Part shown: positions 35,765-48,954 of the stretch, in pieces
Position numbering within the stretch: position 1 is the stretch's first letter
Layout: the number at the start of each line of letters is the position of its first letter
Source of the DNA: Shinisaurus crocodilurus
Lineage: Eukaryota; Chordata; Lepidosauria; Squamata; Shinisauridae
Assembly (NCBI GenBank): GCA_021292165.1
Contig: CM037876.1
Coordinates: forward strand, 203,877,200-203,941,199
Reading direction: 5' to 3'
Length of the DNA stretch: 64,000 nt
Made by a program: the position numbers and the translations under genes
Notes under the pieces: generated by a model
Database searches by the model: none
The model's input: the letters and a program-made list of their open reading frames with translations, nothing else
Told to the model about the DNA's origin: nothing

Positions 35765-37480
35765 TTATTTCTTTATTTATAAACATTCAGACCCCACCTT
35801 TCCTCCTGGGAGCACAAGTCATCTAACAACAAAAATGATAAATTTAACAATTTTAGAAATCCATACAACAAAAACTACTAAACATGAAAACAGCAGCAGA
35901 AGTTAAAAAAGATAGCAGCAGTCAAAATATTTAAAATATTTTTTAAAGAATAGAGACAGATTCAAACAGCAGGTTAAAAATTACATATTGAATGCCTCCC
36001 CAAAAGTGAAGGTATCCACAGCTTCCAAAAGGTCATTCAGGTAGAAGTGAGATGGTCCTCCTTCGAAAGGGAGTTCCAGAGCCTAGGGGCAGCCACTGAA
36101 AAGGCCCTCTCCCTAGTCCCAACTAAGTGTACCGCTGGGGTTGTTGGGAAATACAAGGGGGGCTCTGAAAATGATCTCAGTAGTTGAGCAGACTCATCTA
36201 GGATAAGGTGGTCCTTCAGATATCCTGGTCCTAAACCATTCAGGGCTTGAAAGATCATCACCAGCACTCTGAATTGTACCTGGAAAAAGATCAGAAGCCA
36301 ATGCAGCTATTTCAACAAGGGAGTCCCATTTATATAGTATATTTTACTCTTTATGTTGAACCAAAGAATATGTAAAGGTGGACCTACAAATGTACACATG
36401 TTGCCATGTTATTATTCTTTCCCATTGTTGGTAAAATATAATAAAAATTTAAAGGGAGTCACATGCTCCCTGTATGTGGCCCCTGTTAACAAGCAGGCTG
36501 CTGCACTCTGGATGGACTAATCAAAGTTTCCAAATACTCTTCCAAGGCAGCCCTATCTAGAGCACATTGCAACAATCCAGAGATGATGTAACTCAAGCAT
36601 GTGTCATCCTGGCCAGATATGCATTCTCCAGGAATGGGTGCAGTTGGTGTACCAGCCTCTGCTGGTCAAAGGCACTCTTCACCACATTTGAGACCTGGGC
36701 ATCCAAGTTCAAGACTAGATCCAGGAGAACCCTCAAACTACGAACCCCTATTGTTCTACTGACTGTGAGCACCTCTTTCTTCTCTGGATTCAATTTCAAT
36801 TTGTTAGCCCATATCCAGTTCATTACTGTCTCCAGGCAATGGTTCAGGTCCTTGACAGCCTCCCTGGAAAGAGATGGAAAGAAGATATAGAGTTGGGTGT
36901 CATCTAAATATTGGTCATTGATATATTGGGTGTCATCCATATTCTGAACTCCAAAACACTGAATGACCTCCCCCAGTGATTTCATGTATGTGTTAAGTAG
37001 CATGGAAGACAAAACAGAACCCTGAGGAAGACCATAGGTCAATAGTCAAAGTGTTGGACAGGAGCCCTCCAACATTACCTTCTGAAACCAGTCCTCCAGA
37101 AAGGACTGAAGCCCCCATAATACTGTGCCCTCAAGCCCCATCAACTGGAGGTTCAACAGGATTACCAGTTTCTGAAACAGGAAAATCAGCAAGAGCCATC
37201 AGAAAACCATTTGGATTTATCAGTCTCCTGGAGCGGACCATCCTAATAGGTTCCCTGCCCCTGAAAAGGTTTGGGGTGCTAGTAAGTCTAAACACAACCA
37301 GGTAGTGATCTGTCCATCATGATGGAGCTGTATTAAGTTCCCCAAGAAACTTTAAAAAAACAGGCCCAAGGTATGGCCAGCTGAATGTGTGGAGCCAGAA
37401 ATTACCTGGATAAGCTCATGGTTGCCATGGTGGTTGCCAGTATGAACACTGAAGTTACCTAGAACAGCCAGCTTCGGAAA
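35765..37480 (-). mobile_element. L2-type LINE with decayed reverse transcriptase
   Basis: On the minus strand, 37042-36593 encodes an RT core: GLPQGSVLSSMLLNTYMKSL, then YLDDTQLYIFF (the YADD active-site box, here with Leu for Ala), then NWIWANKLKLNPEK. Further 3', 36267-36037 carries QALNGLGPGYLKDHL and LVGTRERAFSVAAPRLWNSL, the usual L2 C-terminus. The 3' tail ends near 35765. Upstream parts (37050-37480, resuming near 37650) look like the endonuclease region, interrupted by a SINE. Frameshifts and stops make it inactive. Confidence 0.85.
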
Positions 37481-37489
37481 CCCCAATAT

Positions 37490-37640
37490 CACATAGGAAG
37501 CTGCATTATACTGAGTCAGACCATTGGTCCATCTAGCCCAGTATGGTCCTCACTGATTGGCAGTGGCTGTCCAGGGTTTCAGGCAGGAGTTTTTCTTGCT
37601 GTACCTGGAGATGCTGGAGATTGAACCATGGCCCCTCCCT
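37490..37640 (-). mobile_element. tRNA-Ala-type SINE inserted in the LINE
   Basis: The reverse strand reads 'tatactgggctagatggacc', 'ccctggacagccactgccaa' and 'tctccagcatctccaggtac', the same SINE body as 7491-7672. The tRNA-like head is largely lost ('gggccatggttcaatctcca'). Confidence 0.75.
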
Positions 37641-38032
37641 TAGATCACCCCCAAAACCACATTAGCCAGCTCAGGTAGAAAGACTGTTGGTTGGTGGGAT
37701 GGACAATACACCAACAAGGAAATATCCCGCCACTAGAAATAGACACTCTCAGTAGTGGCTGCCACATTCAGTGGTGGCGGGACTACTGGTGACTCTCTCG
37801 CCAATTCCCTCTTGCTCCTGCCCCTCCATTTTAATCTGGGGGTGAAGTTGTCAAATGCGTCACCTGGAGCACCTGGAAAAACAAGCCATGCTTGCTCACT
37901 GCTGCTATCTCTGCCTGGGCTGGCTGGCTGCGCTTCTACTGTCGATTTCTCTTATTTAATTATTTTTAACCAACAATTAAATCATTATGGCATCAACTTA
38001 TTTTAGAGAGAGATATGTATATTAGTAGGATC

Positions 38033-38270
38033 CATTTTATTTATTTATTTGCTACATTTATATCCCGCCTTTTCCTCCAAGGAGGCTAAGGCACTGTATA
38101 AGATCCTCCTCCTCTCCATTTTATTCTCACAACAACCCTGTGTGGTAGGTTAGGCTGAGAGTCAGTGAATGGTCCAAAGTCACCCAGTCAGTTTCATGGC
38201 TTAGAGGGGACTAGAACCCAGGTCTCCCTAGTCCCAGTCCAACACTCCAACCATTACACCACACTGGCAT
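38033..38270 (-). mobile_element. Sauria-type SINE, minus strand
   Basis: It carries the TAAA tail at the low side, 'gaggaggatcttatacagtg' and 'cagcctaacctaccacacag' in reverse, and the head 'gtggtgtaatggttggagtg'. Near full length. Confidence 0.85.
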
Positions 38271-38424
38271 GATGTAATCTACATCACATGGAAGGCAGAC
38301 TCAGAAATTGTAATTGTTTTAGTAACTGAGGATAGCATCCAACATTTTCATTAGACATGGGGTGGGTGGGTTATTTTTTTTTTGTTATTGCAGCTTGCTG
38401 ATGGCAGTTTTTCCATTTAAAAAA

Positions 38425-38990
38425 TGTTGTTATTTATGTATCTATCTATTTAAGCATTTATATCCTGTCCTTCTGGTGCAAAAGCTCCACTCAAAGCAGC
38501 TTACAACATTTAAACATTACAGTTTCATAAAAACAATATAAAAAGCCCACCAAGGAGACAGGGGCAGCAGTTAAAACCAAATCATAAGAACGTTATCTGC
38601 TACATACAACAGAAGCCTGCCAGTGGCGTAGTGGTTAGGGTGTTGGACTTGGACTTGGGAGATCCGGGCTCTAGTCCCCGCCCGGCCATGAAACTCACTG
38701 GGTGACTTTGGGCCAGTCACTAACTCTCAGCCTAACCTACCTCACAGGGTTGTTGTGAGGATAAAATGGAGAGGAGGAGGAGGAGGATAATATAATGTAA
38801 GCTGCCTTGGGTTCCTTGCAGGAAAAAAGGCGGGGTATAATTATAATAAATAAATACCCTACTTGATTCTGTGTGGGGCCAACCACACTTCATGGGGCAA
38901 GGCATTCGGTAACTGGGTGCACCTGCTGAGAAGGCCCTGGCATCTTCATTGCATGGGCATCTGCAAAACTGTGGCCCTTGTTCCCTCCTC
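38425..38990 (-). mobile_element. LINE 3' tail split by a SINE
   Basis: The pieces 38425-38615 ('tttatatcctgtccttctgg') and 38860-38990 ('gcacctgctgagaaggccct') look like one minus-strand LINE 3' end separated by the Sauria SINE at 38619-38857. Confidence 0.55.
38619..38857 (+). mobile_element. Sauria-type SINE, plus strand, full length
   Basis: The head 'gtggcgtagtggttagggtg' has an A-box-like motif. The B-box region reads 'cgggctctagtccccgcccg'. The body 'gtgactttgggccagtcact' and the tail 'ggttccttgcaggaaaaaag' are followed by TAAA repeats. It is the best-preserved copy in the window. Confidence 0.9.
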
Positions 38991-41900
38991 TTCCAGAATT
39001 AACACTGGCTCTTCCACAGTCTCTCTGTCAATAGACCTTGTTTTTATCAAGCATCGGGCAAACATTCCAAACTGGGCCATGTGATATAGGGAAATGGAAT
39101 TATTAAAGTCCCCCCCCCCTCCCTCCATGGCATTAAACTTAGCACTGGTGAAGGGAGAGAGAAAATCCCTTTGGGAAGGCCTGTTAAATACCTTTGTCAC
39201 TTAAACACATTTAAGCAACACGTTTTAACATTTAAAATTTAAATGAAGGAAGAAGGAGTGAGATTAACTCCCACTGAGGATCACCCTCCCTTGCATTGCA
39301 GAGCAAAAGCCCACAATCATCTCCTTGTCAAAATCAATTGCCCTCTTGTAACCCTTCCTTGTCACTTTAAAGTAGATGAAAAGTAACAAAGCATTAATTA
39401 ATTACTGCATCTTTTAAAAAAAGAAGCAGAAGCAGTGAACATGTTGGCAGCAGCAAGCAGGCATGTATGATATCATCATAATATTTCAATGCAATTAAAT
39501 TGGAGTAAGAATAGAGGCTGATTTTATACCACACATTTCATGCCCCCAACCAGGAAATCTGAACATGCTTTCAGAGTGAGAAAGAAAACAGTGCCATGAG
39601 TTTATCTTTAAGGCACCATTTGACCCCATTTGATGTCATTATATGAAGGGTCAAAATGTCTCAATCATGGCTCAAGTCTTGACCTTGCAGACTCTTTTGT
39701 CTTGGAAACTATTGCAAGCCCTTCTGGCATGGAAACTGTTGCTTCAGCCATTGTGACACAGCTTCAAATTGGGAACGAAGCAGTCATGAAAAGAGACTTG
39801 GACATGCTTTATTTATTTATTTATTATATTTGTTAATCGCCCATCTGGCCGGTCACCTGGCCTTAGCCCTATCATCTGTGCTCTTGTCTGAAGTCATTAA
39901 TGGTTGTGCTTCTTCACTTGGTGTATGCATGGCAGGTGAAACAACCTTGTGAAAGAGCCTAAATGCACAAGGTTGGGATTGAACATTGTACTCTGAAGTT
40001 AGGGTACCCAATTATACAGATATAAGTAAATTCAGAGTCACAACATATTGTTGAAAATAGCCCTTAAAATATAAAACATCTATTAAGTTGCAAATTGTTG
40101 CATATAAATAAATCAACTTTAGATCAGTCGGGTCATGGATGGAAGACTATCTCTGAACTTTATGGAGAAAAGGCAGGATATAAATGCAATATAATAAATA
40201 AGGAGACAGTTTTTCTTCAGGAGCCTTTCATACAGAATAAGTAGATATTGATGCTCCAATACATAGCAGCCAAGACAACAGGAACTGCAATCCCTGATAT
40301 GATTTGCCAACAGGTGATCTGGGGTCCTTTCCCAATATCGTATGAATGGTTTCTTCCCCCTTAGTTTAGATGAGAAAGGGGTGTTTGAGGAGGACAGGTT
40401 CCCTGTATGTATAGACAATGGATTGGGAATGGTCCATAAAGCATAGCCATCTGAGCTACAGGTGATGAAAAGGACCGTATCAGATTGAAGCATTTCATGA
40501 AAAACATACACAACCCTACATTCTCAACCTGATCTAAAGTGAGCTAGGATGTATTTGCTAACTAGTTAGGAGCAGAAGCCCGAATATTTTCTTTTACTTT
40601 TAAAGGAGACTCTTAGACTTTCTTACCCTCTTTCAACTGTTACCCACTTAGAACTGTTCAGAATTCTATTTCATGTAGTTTTAATTTACGAAAATCCGTG
40701 TCATAACAAACAAGTCGCCTCATTAAAAAAAAAAGTCTGCTCAGAGCTTCCCAAGGTGATTGTTATATAATGTACAGAAGCTTTTGATTCCCCTGCTGTC
40801 TGTGTGGGCCTACTTCTCTCGATCTCAAAGAAGTCTTCTGTCAGTTTGTTGTGTTCCCTCACATATTCATGGACATGTTTTGGCTCACCAATTCTCATTA
40901 GTTTGGAAATGAAGTGAAACGTAATGGGAACAGGACAGCTGCCTCAGTTCTTGTTGGCCAGTTTAATGGACCTCTGATCCCATATTTCATCCAGAAGGGC
41001 TTACACATTGTTCCAGTCGCCTGCTCACCCCTAGGTTACAGCTCGCACCAGCCCATCTGCCCTGTGAACATTTCCATGCATACTTCCTTACAAGCTCAGC
41101 AGCTTGTTTTGAGGCCCATTCATTTGGAATTAGCACCCAGCAAACAGTCTGCTTTTTCCTTTCTCTGTAAGACTACTTCTAGCTTGGCTATATCTGATGA
41201 CCTAGAACAAGTGTTTTGTATGACCTTTCATGGAGGAAAGTGGAGGGTTTTGCTGTGGCCTGGTTACTTTTGACACCGCAAGAAAATCTCTCGCATGTGC
41301 CTTCTGCATAGTCACTGCTGGTCCTGCAATTCTGAATCCTATTTAGTGTTGTTTGTTTAGTACAGGGATGGGGAGCCTCTGGCCTGTGAGCCTAATCCAG
41401 CCTGTGGGGTTCCCCATCTGGCCCAGGGAAGTTTGTCTCTCCTCCCCCCCCCCTCCTCAAGGGTCCACGCCCTGGAGGCTCACAGTGGCTCTGGCTAGTT
41501 AGTGGGGAGAGGAATCCCCACTGTTACCTCCAGTCAGTGATACCCTGAGGAATCCCTACTGCTATCTCTAATCCTTGGCCAGAAAGGAGTGAAGGCAGTT
41601 CAGCCTTCTTTGCTCATTTGTCCGAGGACGATGGAGGAGTGAAGGGGACTGAGCCAGCTCAGCTTTGCTTCTCTCCCCCCCCCCACATTCCCCACCTGGG
41701 GAATGCAGGGGAGGAGTGAGGACAAGCTGCCTGGCTTGGTTTCACTTCTTCCAGGTTTTCCCTAGGTGGGAAAGCCTGGGTGGAGTGAAGCATGCTCCCC
41801 AGCCAAAGTGCCAGCTGGAGAAGTTCCATCTGGTGCTTTGGCTGGGGACCTGATGATATCAGAGAGTGAAGTCCCTCCCCTTACATCACGGTCATGGCCC

Positions 41901-42703
41901 TCTATACCTTGGCATTATCCAGCCCACTGCGGGGGTGGGGGTGTGTGTGCATCTCAAACCGTTTCCTTCCCCTGGTTTAGTGATAACAGTCTTGACTATT
42001 TCATCCCTTGAACTTGTCAACTTCTCAGTCAGTCTTAGCTTCTATATCCTTAAGAAATCTCTAAATCTCATGCAAATTTTGGCATGAACTTCCAATGGAG
42101 GGAGGTAGAGAGGCAAGGAGCAACAGCCAGAACTGATTAGTGTCTTTATGCCATAGAGTTTTGAAAGAAACAGGAGTCTCTCATATGTAAGAGAGAGCCA
42201 AGCAAGCTACCAGTCCTCTTTGTGTAACATGTAGTGTGGTGTCTAGAAATGAAGCAGAAATAAGGCTAATTAGGTATAGCTTATCTATTAGATGATTGGA
42301 CAGGGAAATCTTGTGGTGCTTAGGTGCTAGCCTTGCCACTTGAGAACATGTTTTTCTCTGCATGCTACCCAGCACTTTACAGGATGAGTTCTGGTATATG
42401 TTTGTCTTTGTCCTCCAGTTACCTTTATCTGAAATGTGTAGCATAGCTCCAGCTTGACTATGAATGGTGGGGGTAACAGGCACAAGTATGTTTGGGTTGG
42501 GTGTAACATGTAATAGAAGGAATGATGAGTACAGTCACAGCTTCCTATCAAATGGATATAGATAGACTGGGAGCCTTGTGCAGTGATCCACATTTCTCTT
42601 CTCTGACATTGATCAAACTACAGAATACAGTGCTCAGCAGTGTAATATAGGCAACTGCTATTTTGTGTTGTACTCATTCTTTTTGTTTTTTGTTTCCTTG
42701 TAG

Positions 42704-42735
42704 CTAGAACACATTCAGAAGCACATATGGTATAT
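42704..42735 (+). CDS. BRSK2: BRSK2 exon: end of kinase domain (32 nt)
   Basis: This 32-nt exon lies between the acceptor 'tttccttgtag' and the donor 'gtaagt'. It enters in phase 0 and encodes LEHIQKHIWY plus two bases of the next Ile codon. HIWY is the last helix of the catalytic domain, equivalent to the 'HPW' motif of related kinases. Ile in place of Pro is a BRSK2 trait; BRSK1 has HPWYLGG as I recall. The exon was recognised only by splice-site and phase matching between the flanking exons. Confidence 0.95.
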
Positions 42736-43549
42736 GTAAGTAACTTTCATTGAAGTTTGGAAAACTATCTTACAGTCAATGATTTTCAGGAAAGCTAGAG
42801 AGTTGTAACCAGTTTCTGTATGAAGATCCCAATATAGGGAGCCACGAGCACAGCAGAAGAACCAGTGCACCCTCCCCAACTTCTCCTACCCCTACCATTA
42901 GATCAGTGCTGTCAGAATCCTGCGCACACTACCATCACTCTTTTGGATATAACTGAATATTATCCATCACAATATCTCTCTTAAAAACCACAAGGAAAAT
43001 ATCTGGATATCTTCTGGCATTCCTGGGCCAACAACAGAGAGCTGAAGCAATAAGCATCTGCAAACAAAGGCTGTCCCCTTCATATCCAGTCTCTTAATTA
43101 CTTTATTTATTCAATTTATATTCTGCCTTTCCACCAAAAATTGTGCTCAAGGCTATCTCTTCCTTTAAAATGAGCATAATTTTTATGACATCAGCGTTTG
43201 CTAATGTGTGTGTAGAACTGCTATTGTGATTGATAGTAGTGGCATTATCCATGAAATAAAAAAAGGTCTACAAGAATGTTCTGACACATCAAATGCAGAA
43301 AAAAACCCAAACTCCTGAAAAATGGCATTGCACTTTGGGTTCCATATATAATACAGATACTGTGTTCTGTATAGAGAACTTATGAATAGGATTTTGCTTT
43401 GCATTGAAGTGCCAATGTGCTAAAATTAAAGAACCCCTAGAACAGGATGATAACAAAGTAATGCTTGAATGCACATTTCAGGAGAATCTTCATTGCCCCA
43501 GTAAATGTTTACCTAATCTTCCTAGTTCTGCCCATGGTTGCAATTTTAA

Positions 43550-43730
43550 ACACAATTACACTGAGGTCCTATACATGTCTGCTCAAAAGTAAGTAAAGCC
43601 CTGTTGAATTCAATGGGACTTACTCCCAGGTAAGTGGGTATAGGACTGCAGCCTTCCTTGAAAATACGTTCCAGTTAAGTAAAATAAGTGGGACATATTT
43701 CCAAGTGAGTGTGTTTAGGATTGGGGGTAC
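43550..43730. mobile_element. Small inverted-repeat interspersed element
   Basis: 'gaggtcctatacatgtctgc' and 'gtgggtataggactgcagcc' are opposed ends around 'gaattcaatgggacttactc'. A second piece ('gtgggacatatttccaagtg') follows. Related fragments lie at 29310 and 45970. Confidence 0.55.
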
Positions 43731-43792
43731 CAAGTAAGGAATTGCTGTTTACCAGCACTCAGATCACTGAAAGTTCACTACAATTCATTCTT

Positions 43793-43915
43793 CATAGAAT
43801 CATAGAAAAGTAGAGTTGGAAGGGGCCTACAATACAAGGCCATCGAGTCCAACCCCCTGCTCAATGCAGGAATCCAGGTCAAAGCACCTCCAGTACTACC
43901 AATGGCTTGCTGGTT
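43793..43915 (+). mobile_element. CR1-like fragment
   Basis: 'atagaatcatagaaaagtag', 'agttggaaggggcctacaat' and 'catcgagtccaaccccctgc' resemble the CR1-type text common in sauropsid genomes. Short and without coding content. Confidence 0.6.
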
Positions 43916-44129
43916 TCCCCATTCTGAAAGACTGAAAAGCATTTTCTGACACTCAAGTTACTGACAATCAGAGCTTTCAGCTAACAGAGTGTCTGCATTG
44001 CAGCTTTTGTTTGTCCCTTGTGGATTCCTGTAGACTTCCACTGGCTCAGGAAAGCTTAAGACTGCTCTGTTCCTGCCAAAGGACTTGCAGTATTCTTGTA
44101 TTCAAGATATTATACCTCACTCCTTCTAC

Positions 44130-44225
44130 ATGTGTTGGACTGTGCAACCCCCATTGGCCAGGCTGGCTGGGGATAATGGGAGCTGCAGTCCAACGCATCT
44201 GGAAGGAGCCAGTTTGGAGAAGATC
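44130..44225. mobile_element. hAT-like mini-element, left end truncated
   Basis: Arms 'tgttggactgtgcaaccccc' and 'gggagctgcagtccaacgca' pair. The right end is 'tctggaaggagccagtttgg'. Same family as 29811. Confidence 0.65.
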
Positions 44226-44520
44226 CTATTTACAAGAGTAAAGAAAATTTATCCCAATTAAATGGGAACTGAAATATGTTTTGCCAAACAAGGCCTGTGA
44301 GAGGAAAGCAGAATATCAGATGACTCACAAAAGAGAGGGCACTGAGCTTTGAGGGTTTGCATTTGGAGGGGATTTTGTTTTGTTTTGTTTTGTTTGCTGT
44401 TACTATAGTGGCTCATTATTTATATTAAAATTTATTATCCACTTTCTAAACATTTTATTCAATGTGGTTCAGTCAAAACCTCAATAACAAAGCCAATTAA
44501 AAAAAAAAAAAAAAGGAATA

Positions 44521-44771
44521 CAGTCATGCCTTGGATTGAGAGCATAATTCGTTCCGGAAACGTGCTTGTAATCCAAAACACTCTTACATCAAAACGAAAT
44601 CCCCCCAAAAAAATTTGTACAGAGATTTTTAATTTAAGCCGTACTACAGTACTTGTATTGCAAGACGTCGCTTGTATATCAAGTAAAAAAAAAATGAAAT
44701 TAATATTTTAAAATTTGCTTGTCTTGCAAAACGCTCTCAAACCAAGTTACTTGCAATCCAAGGTATTACTG
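44521..44771. mobile_element. pogo/Tigger-like mini-element, 251 bp
   Basis: The ends CAGTCATGCCTTGGATTG and CAATCCAAGGTATTACTG are inverted and bordered by TA (44519-44520, 44772-44773). It keeps 'cataattcgttccggaa', also found in the right end of 25476-27094. The interior is AT-rich and lacks the GC palindromes. Confidence 0.8.
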
Positions 44772-45256
44772 TACAGTTATAGTAATGTTATGGATTATGC
44801 CTATGACGGCAATGCCAAGCACGTCATAAGTCTGTATACTATTGATCCCTGCTATTTTGAATACCCCACCAATTTTGAGACTTTCCCTCTTTCTCGTCCT
44901 CTTTTTTCCCCCTGGAGGCTCTCTAAGCTTCTCCTCTTTAATGCTCAAGCACATGTCTCTTCAGTTATTAAAAAGAACACAACAGCAGTTCTACTCCATA
45001 ATAAAAGTTATTTTCTACAAGCAAAAGGTTATTTTCTAGTCCCATCCCCTTCCTTTATGTGCAACTGGAGATACCACTGGATATGACAACCCATAGCAAA
45101 CCACTAAAATAAAGTAGCATTGCCCACTTGGAATGGCCCTTTATTGAAGAAAGTTGAGTATGGAATCCAAGAAAAATAGCAACATCTATTTGAACAACTG
45201 TATTTGAAAGCAGGATAAATTAAAGCATTTTTAAAAAATCATTAATAAATCACTAG

Positions 45257-46477
45257 GGCTGGATCCACACCTAAGGTTTATTGCAGTACAGTATCGCTGT
45301 TGTGACTTCCGGGGCACACGACACACTCACTTTTCAGTGCCGGTCATGCTAGTCCTGCGTAATGGTCCTTTGTTCCTTCCCTAATTTCCGGGACTATGTT
45401 TATCATGTTTTTTTAGTTATTGTGGTTCACTGGCGCAGTACACAGCTAGTCTGTGCTAAACTGGTGCTGTCATTGCCCATCCGAGGTGTAGCCATGAAAG
45501 TGTCATCACTAGAGTTAGCCAATTGTTTTCAAGGGGTGGGAAAAATGCAGTGTTATGTGTGTCTCCCAAACTGGTGGGGAAGAGAGGTTTCCGGACTCTC
45601 CGCCATTTGTTGTGCAGCGGTTCAACTTCTTCCCCGGAAGCTTCTTAATGTTTTTGTTTCTTGTAAACATTCCTGCGCACCTCCGCACCTCTGAGCAGGC
45701 TGCTTCAGGAAATTGCATTTGGGTGTTTTTTTTTAAAAAAAAGTTTGTTCCTGCGCATGTGCACACCTCTGCATAGACAGCGGACCAGAAACAAAAAAAA
45801 CCCTCTTGTTAAATGGCCATTTCCCCTGCATGTGAAAGGCAGTACCCCCAGTATAACTGCCATGGAGTTTGAGAGGGGACGGGGCGGGAGGCTGTTTTTC
45901 ACTTTTTTTAACAGCTGCGTTCACCCCCGTGCCCAAAGAACAAGGAGATGTAAATTAGCCAAAAGGCATGTCTACTCAGAAGTAAATCACATTCTCTCCA
46001 ATGCCCTTACTGCCAAATGAATCACGTTGATTTAACAAGAGCCTTGTGCTCGGAAAACTCAGAACGGGGGAAACACTGCTTCGGGAAATTGCATTTGGGT
46101 GGAGGGGAGGATCACAGCGCGCTGATCCTGCTGGCTTCACCCCAACCCCACAGGTGGGTGGCAGCAGCAGCAGCATCCTTCTCCTTCTTTTTTGTGAGGG
46201 GCCAGATGAGCTTTTTTCTTAATTTTTAAAAATATCACCCCTGTGCACGTTCACACCTGCACAGAGATGATGAAGCAAAACAAACAAACAAAAAAAAGCC
46301 CTGTTCAAGGCAACGCCCAGTTCTACTGCTACAGAGTTAGGTGTGGGGTGGCAAACTGGGAAGACTGCAGTACATTTAGTGAGAATGTGCCCTGTGAGAA
46401 GTAACTGTGGAACATGAATATAGCAGTACTGTTCTGCTAACTTGACGATAAACAGTGTAATGTAGATCCGGCCTAGG
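45257..46477. mobile_element. Candidate DNA element with internal duplication, 1.2 kb
   Basis: The left end 'tagggctggatccacacc' and the right end 'gtagatccggccta' are imperfect inverted repeats. The inside repeats a block: 'tgcttcaggaaattgcattt' at 45701 and 'tgcttcgggaaattgcattt' at 46078, each followed by 'gtgcac' and 'cacctctgca' or 'cacctgcaca' motifs. No transposase and no clear target duplication. Confidence 0.5.
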
Positions 46478-46906
46478 TGTTATTGAAATATGTAGTCTGT
46501 GAAAAAAAATGTGCCTTTTTCTGAAGCACACCTGTTTGAGTGGACACTTGGAAGTGGTAATTTCTCACAAATCACACTTTGTGTTATTATTAATCAATAA
46601 ACACAACTATGCTTTGTAGACCTGTAGCCCAAAGTCTGGTGGGGCAGCATCTGTAATTACAGTCTGCCAAGTGACCTACAAACATAGGGCTCCAAAACAC
46701 TGCACTGCTCTTAATTACATCATTGTGAGGTTTGAGTTGCCTTTCTATTATAGTAACAGACAGAAGTTACTCTATATGGGTCTAGATCTGCAAGGTATTA
46801 AAGACCTTCATCTCCCTTTGAATTCTGAAGCTAATGGAAAACTGTCCACTTTGGGAGGACACATGGCTTTTCATGGCCTTGCTACTGCTATGAATGCTGC
46901 CATGTT

Positions 46907-47632
<726 letters not shown>

Positions 47633-47739
47633 TAAGCATTCAGTCTTTACTTGACATAGGCTTGGTTGGTTTTATGGGGAGAGTCACCAAATACCGTAGA
47701 GGACAGGAGGACTAATAATAATAATACCTAAGATAGTGA

Positions 47740-47955
47740 TTTAATGTTTTCAAATGTCCAAAAAGCACTTCACATGCACTAGTTGCAATCCTGACAACAA
47801 CAACCCCATAATGTAAGTCAGTATTATTATCTCCCATATAGCGGGGGGGGGGGGGGCGCTGAAGCACAAAAAGAGTTACTTGCCTAAGGCTGCCCAGTGA
47901 GTTCATTGCAGAACTGAGATTCAAACTAGCAACTTCTGGATTTGTAGATCAGTCT
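47740..47955 (-). mobile_element. MIR-like SINE
   Basis: 'agcacttcacatgcactagt', 'attattatctcccatatagc', 'acttgcctaaggctgcccag' and 'gagattcaaactagcaactt' follow the reversed MIR order. A run of about 13 Gs sits where MIR reads 'acagatgag'. Confidence 0.7.
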
Positions 47956-47959
47956 TTTA

Positions 47960-48093
47960 GGGCACAATCCTATCCATTTTTAGACAGAAAAAAGCCCTAC
48001 AACTCCCAGCTTCCCTCCAGCTACAATGCTGGCTGGGGCATGCTGGGAATTGTAGGACTTTTTTTTCCTCTGAACATGTGTAGGATTGCAACC
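47960..48093. mobile_element. TTAA-type palindromic mini-element, copy 2
   Basis: Ends GGGCACAATCCTATCC and GTGTAGGATTGCAACC, arms 'cctacaactcccagcttccc' and 'ggcatgctgggaattgtagg'. The flanks TTTA and TTAG are decayed TTAA-like sites. Inserted beside the MIR remnant. Confidence 0.7.
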
Positions 48094-48349
48094 TTAGCCA
48101 ATATGCTACACCAGCATTGTGATTGATCAATCGATTGATTGATTTAAAATAAATAAATATTTCTTCTTACTACTTCTTCAGCTGTACCACTTCAGACTGC
48201 AAATACCGGGTGGTGGATTGTGTGCTCAGATACTCTTTCATGTAAAAACAAATAAATTAAAACACCCCCCTGCATCTGGAAAGCCGTCCTTCTTACTTGC
48301 TACTTTCTGTGTGCAGAGAACTTTTTACAGGAGGGAAACATTTCTTTAT

Positions 48350-48870
48350 AAATTAATGTATATCCCATATATCCTGTCCCCAAAGACAGTGCCAAGAGCA
48401 GCTAACAATCATATATAAAATCATCGAATCAGTGTCAGAAAAAGTATGCTTACACAAGGCCATTTTAACCTGACGTCTAAACACACAGAGCAAGGAAGAT
48501 TGCCAGACCTCCGGGGGCAGTGAATCCCACAGTCTGGGTGCTGCTACAGAGAAGACCCTATCCTGTGTCTCTGTCCTTTGCACTTCACCAGATTGCAGGA
48601 CATACAACAGGGCCTCTCCTGATAGCCATCGTGTACATGTAGATTCATGTGGGAGGACAGGGTCTTTCATAGATGTGATCCCTCGCAGTCTGAAGTGCAG
48701 AAGGACTGCATACCGTGCTATTTCTGCATATTTCAATGCAAGTGGCATATTTCTCTTGCAAGTGGTCTACTAATGTGAGCCAGGTGCCATCTCTCCTTAA
48801 AGAAGCAGTTATTATGGAGGGAAGTCCCTTCAAATAATGTCTTAGTTCCAACATTTAAGGTATCTTCAAC
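48350..48870 (-). mobile_element. L2-type LINE, C-terminal fragment
   Basis: Minus-strand peptides LHFRLRGITSMKDPVLPHES and DRVFSVAAPRLWDSLPPEV match the L2 C-terminal pattern (R.FSVAAPRLWNSLP). The 3' end is at 48350. Its 5' end comes within about 80 nt of the acceptor of the 48955-49052 exon. Confidence 0.75.
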
Positions 48871-48954
48871 ATTGGGATGAAGATTCTTCAGAACGCTGGA
48901 AGGTTTTATTGGAGGAGGAGGAGGATGTAATGATGATGTAATGTTATTTTCCAG

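Noticed and set aside
44715..45086. 123-residue open frame on the plus strand
   Set aside because: It starts inside the pogo-like mini-element and shows no domain or splice context.
46671..46906. N-terminal third of the 184-residue open frame
   Set aside because: It lies before the L1 junction defined by the 16-bp duplication, so it is intron sequence fused by chance to the L1 frame.
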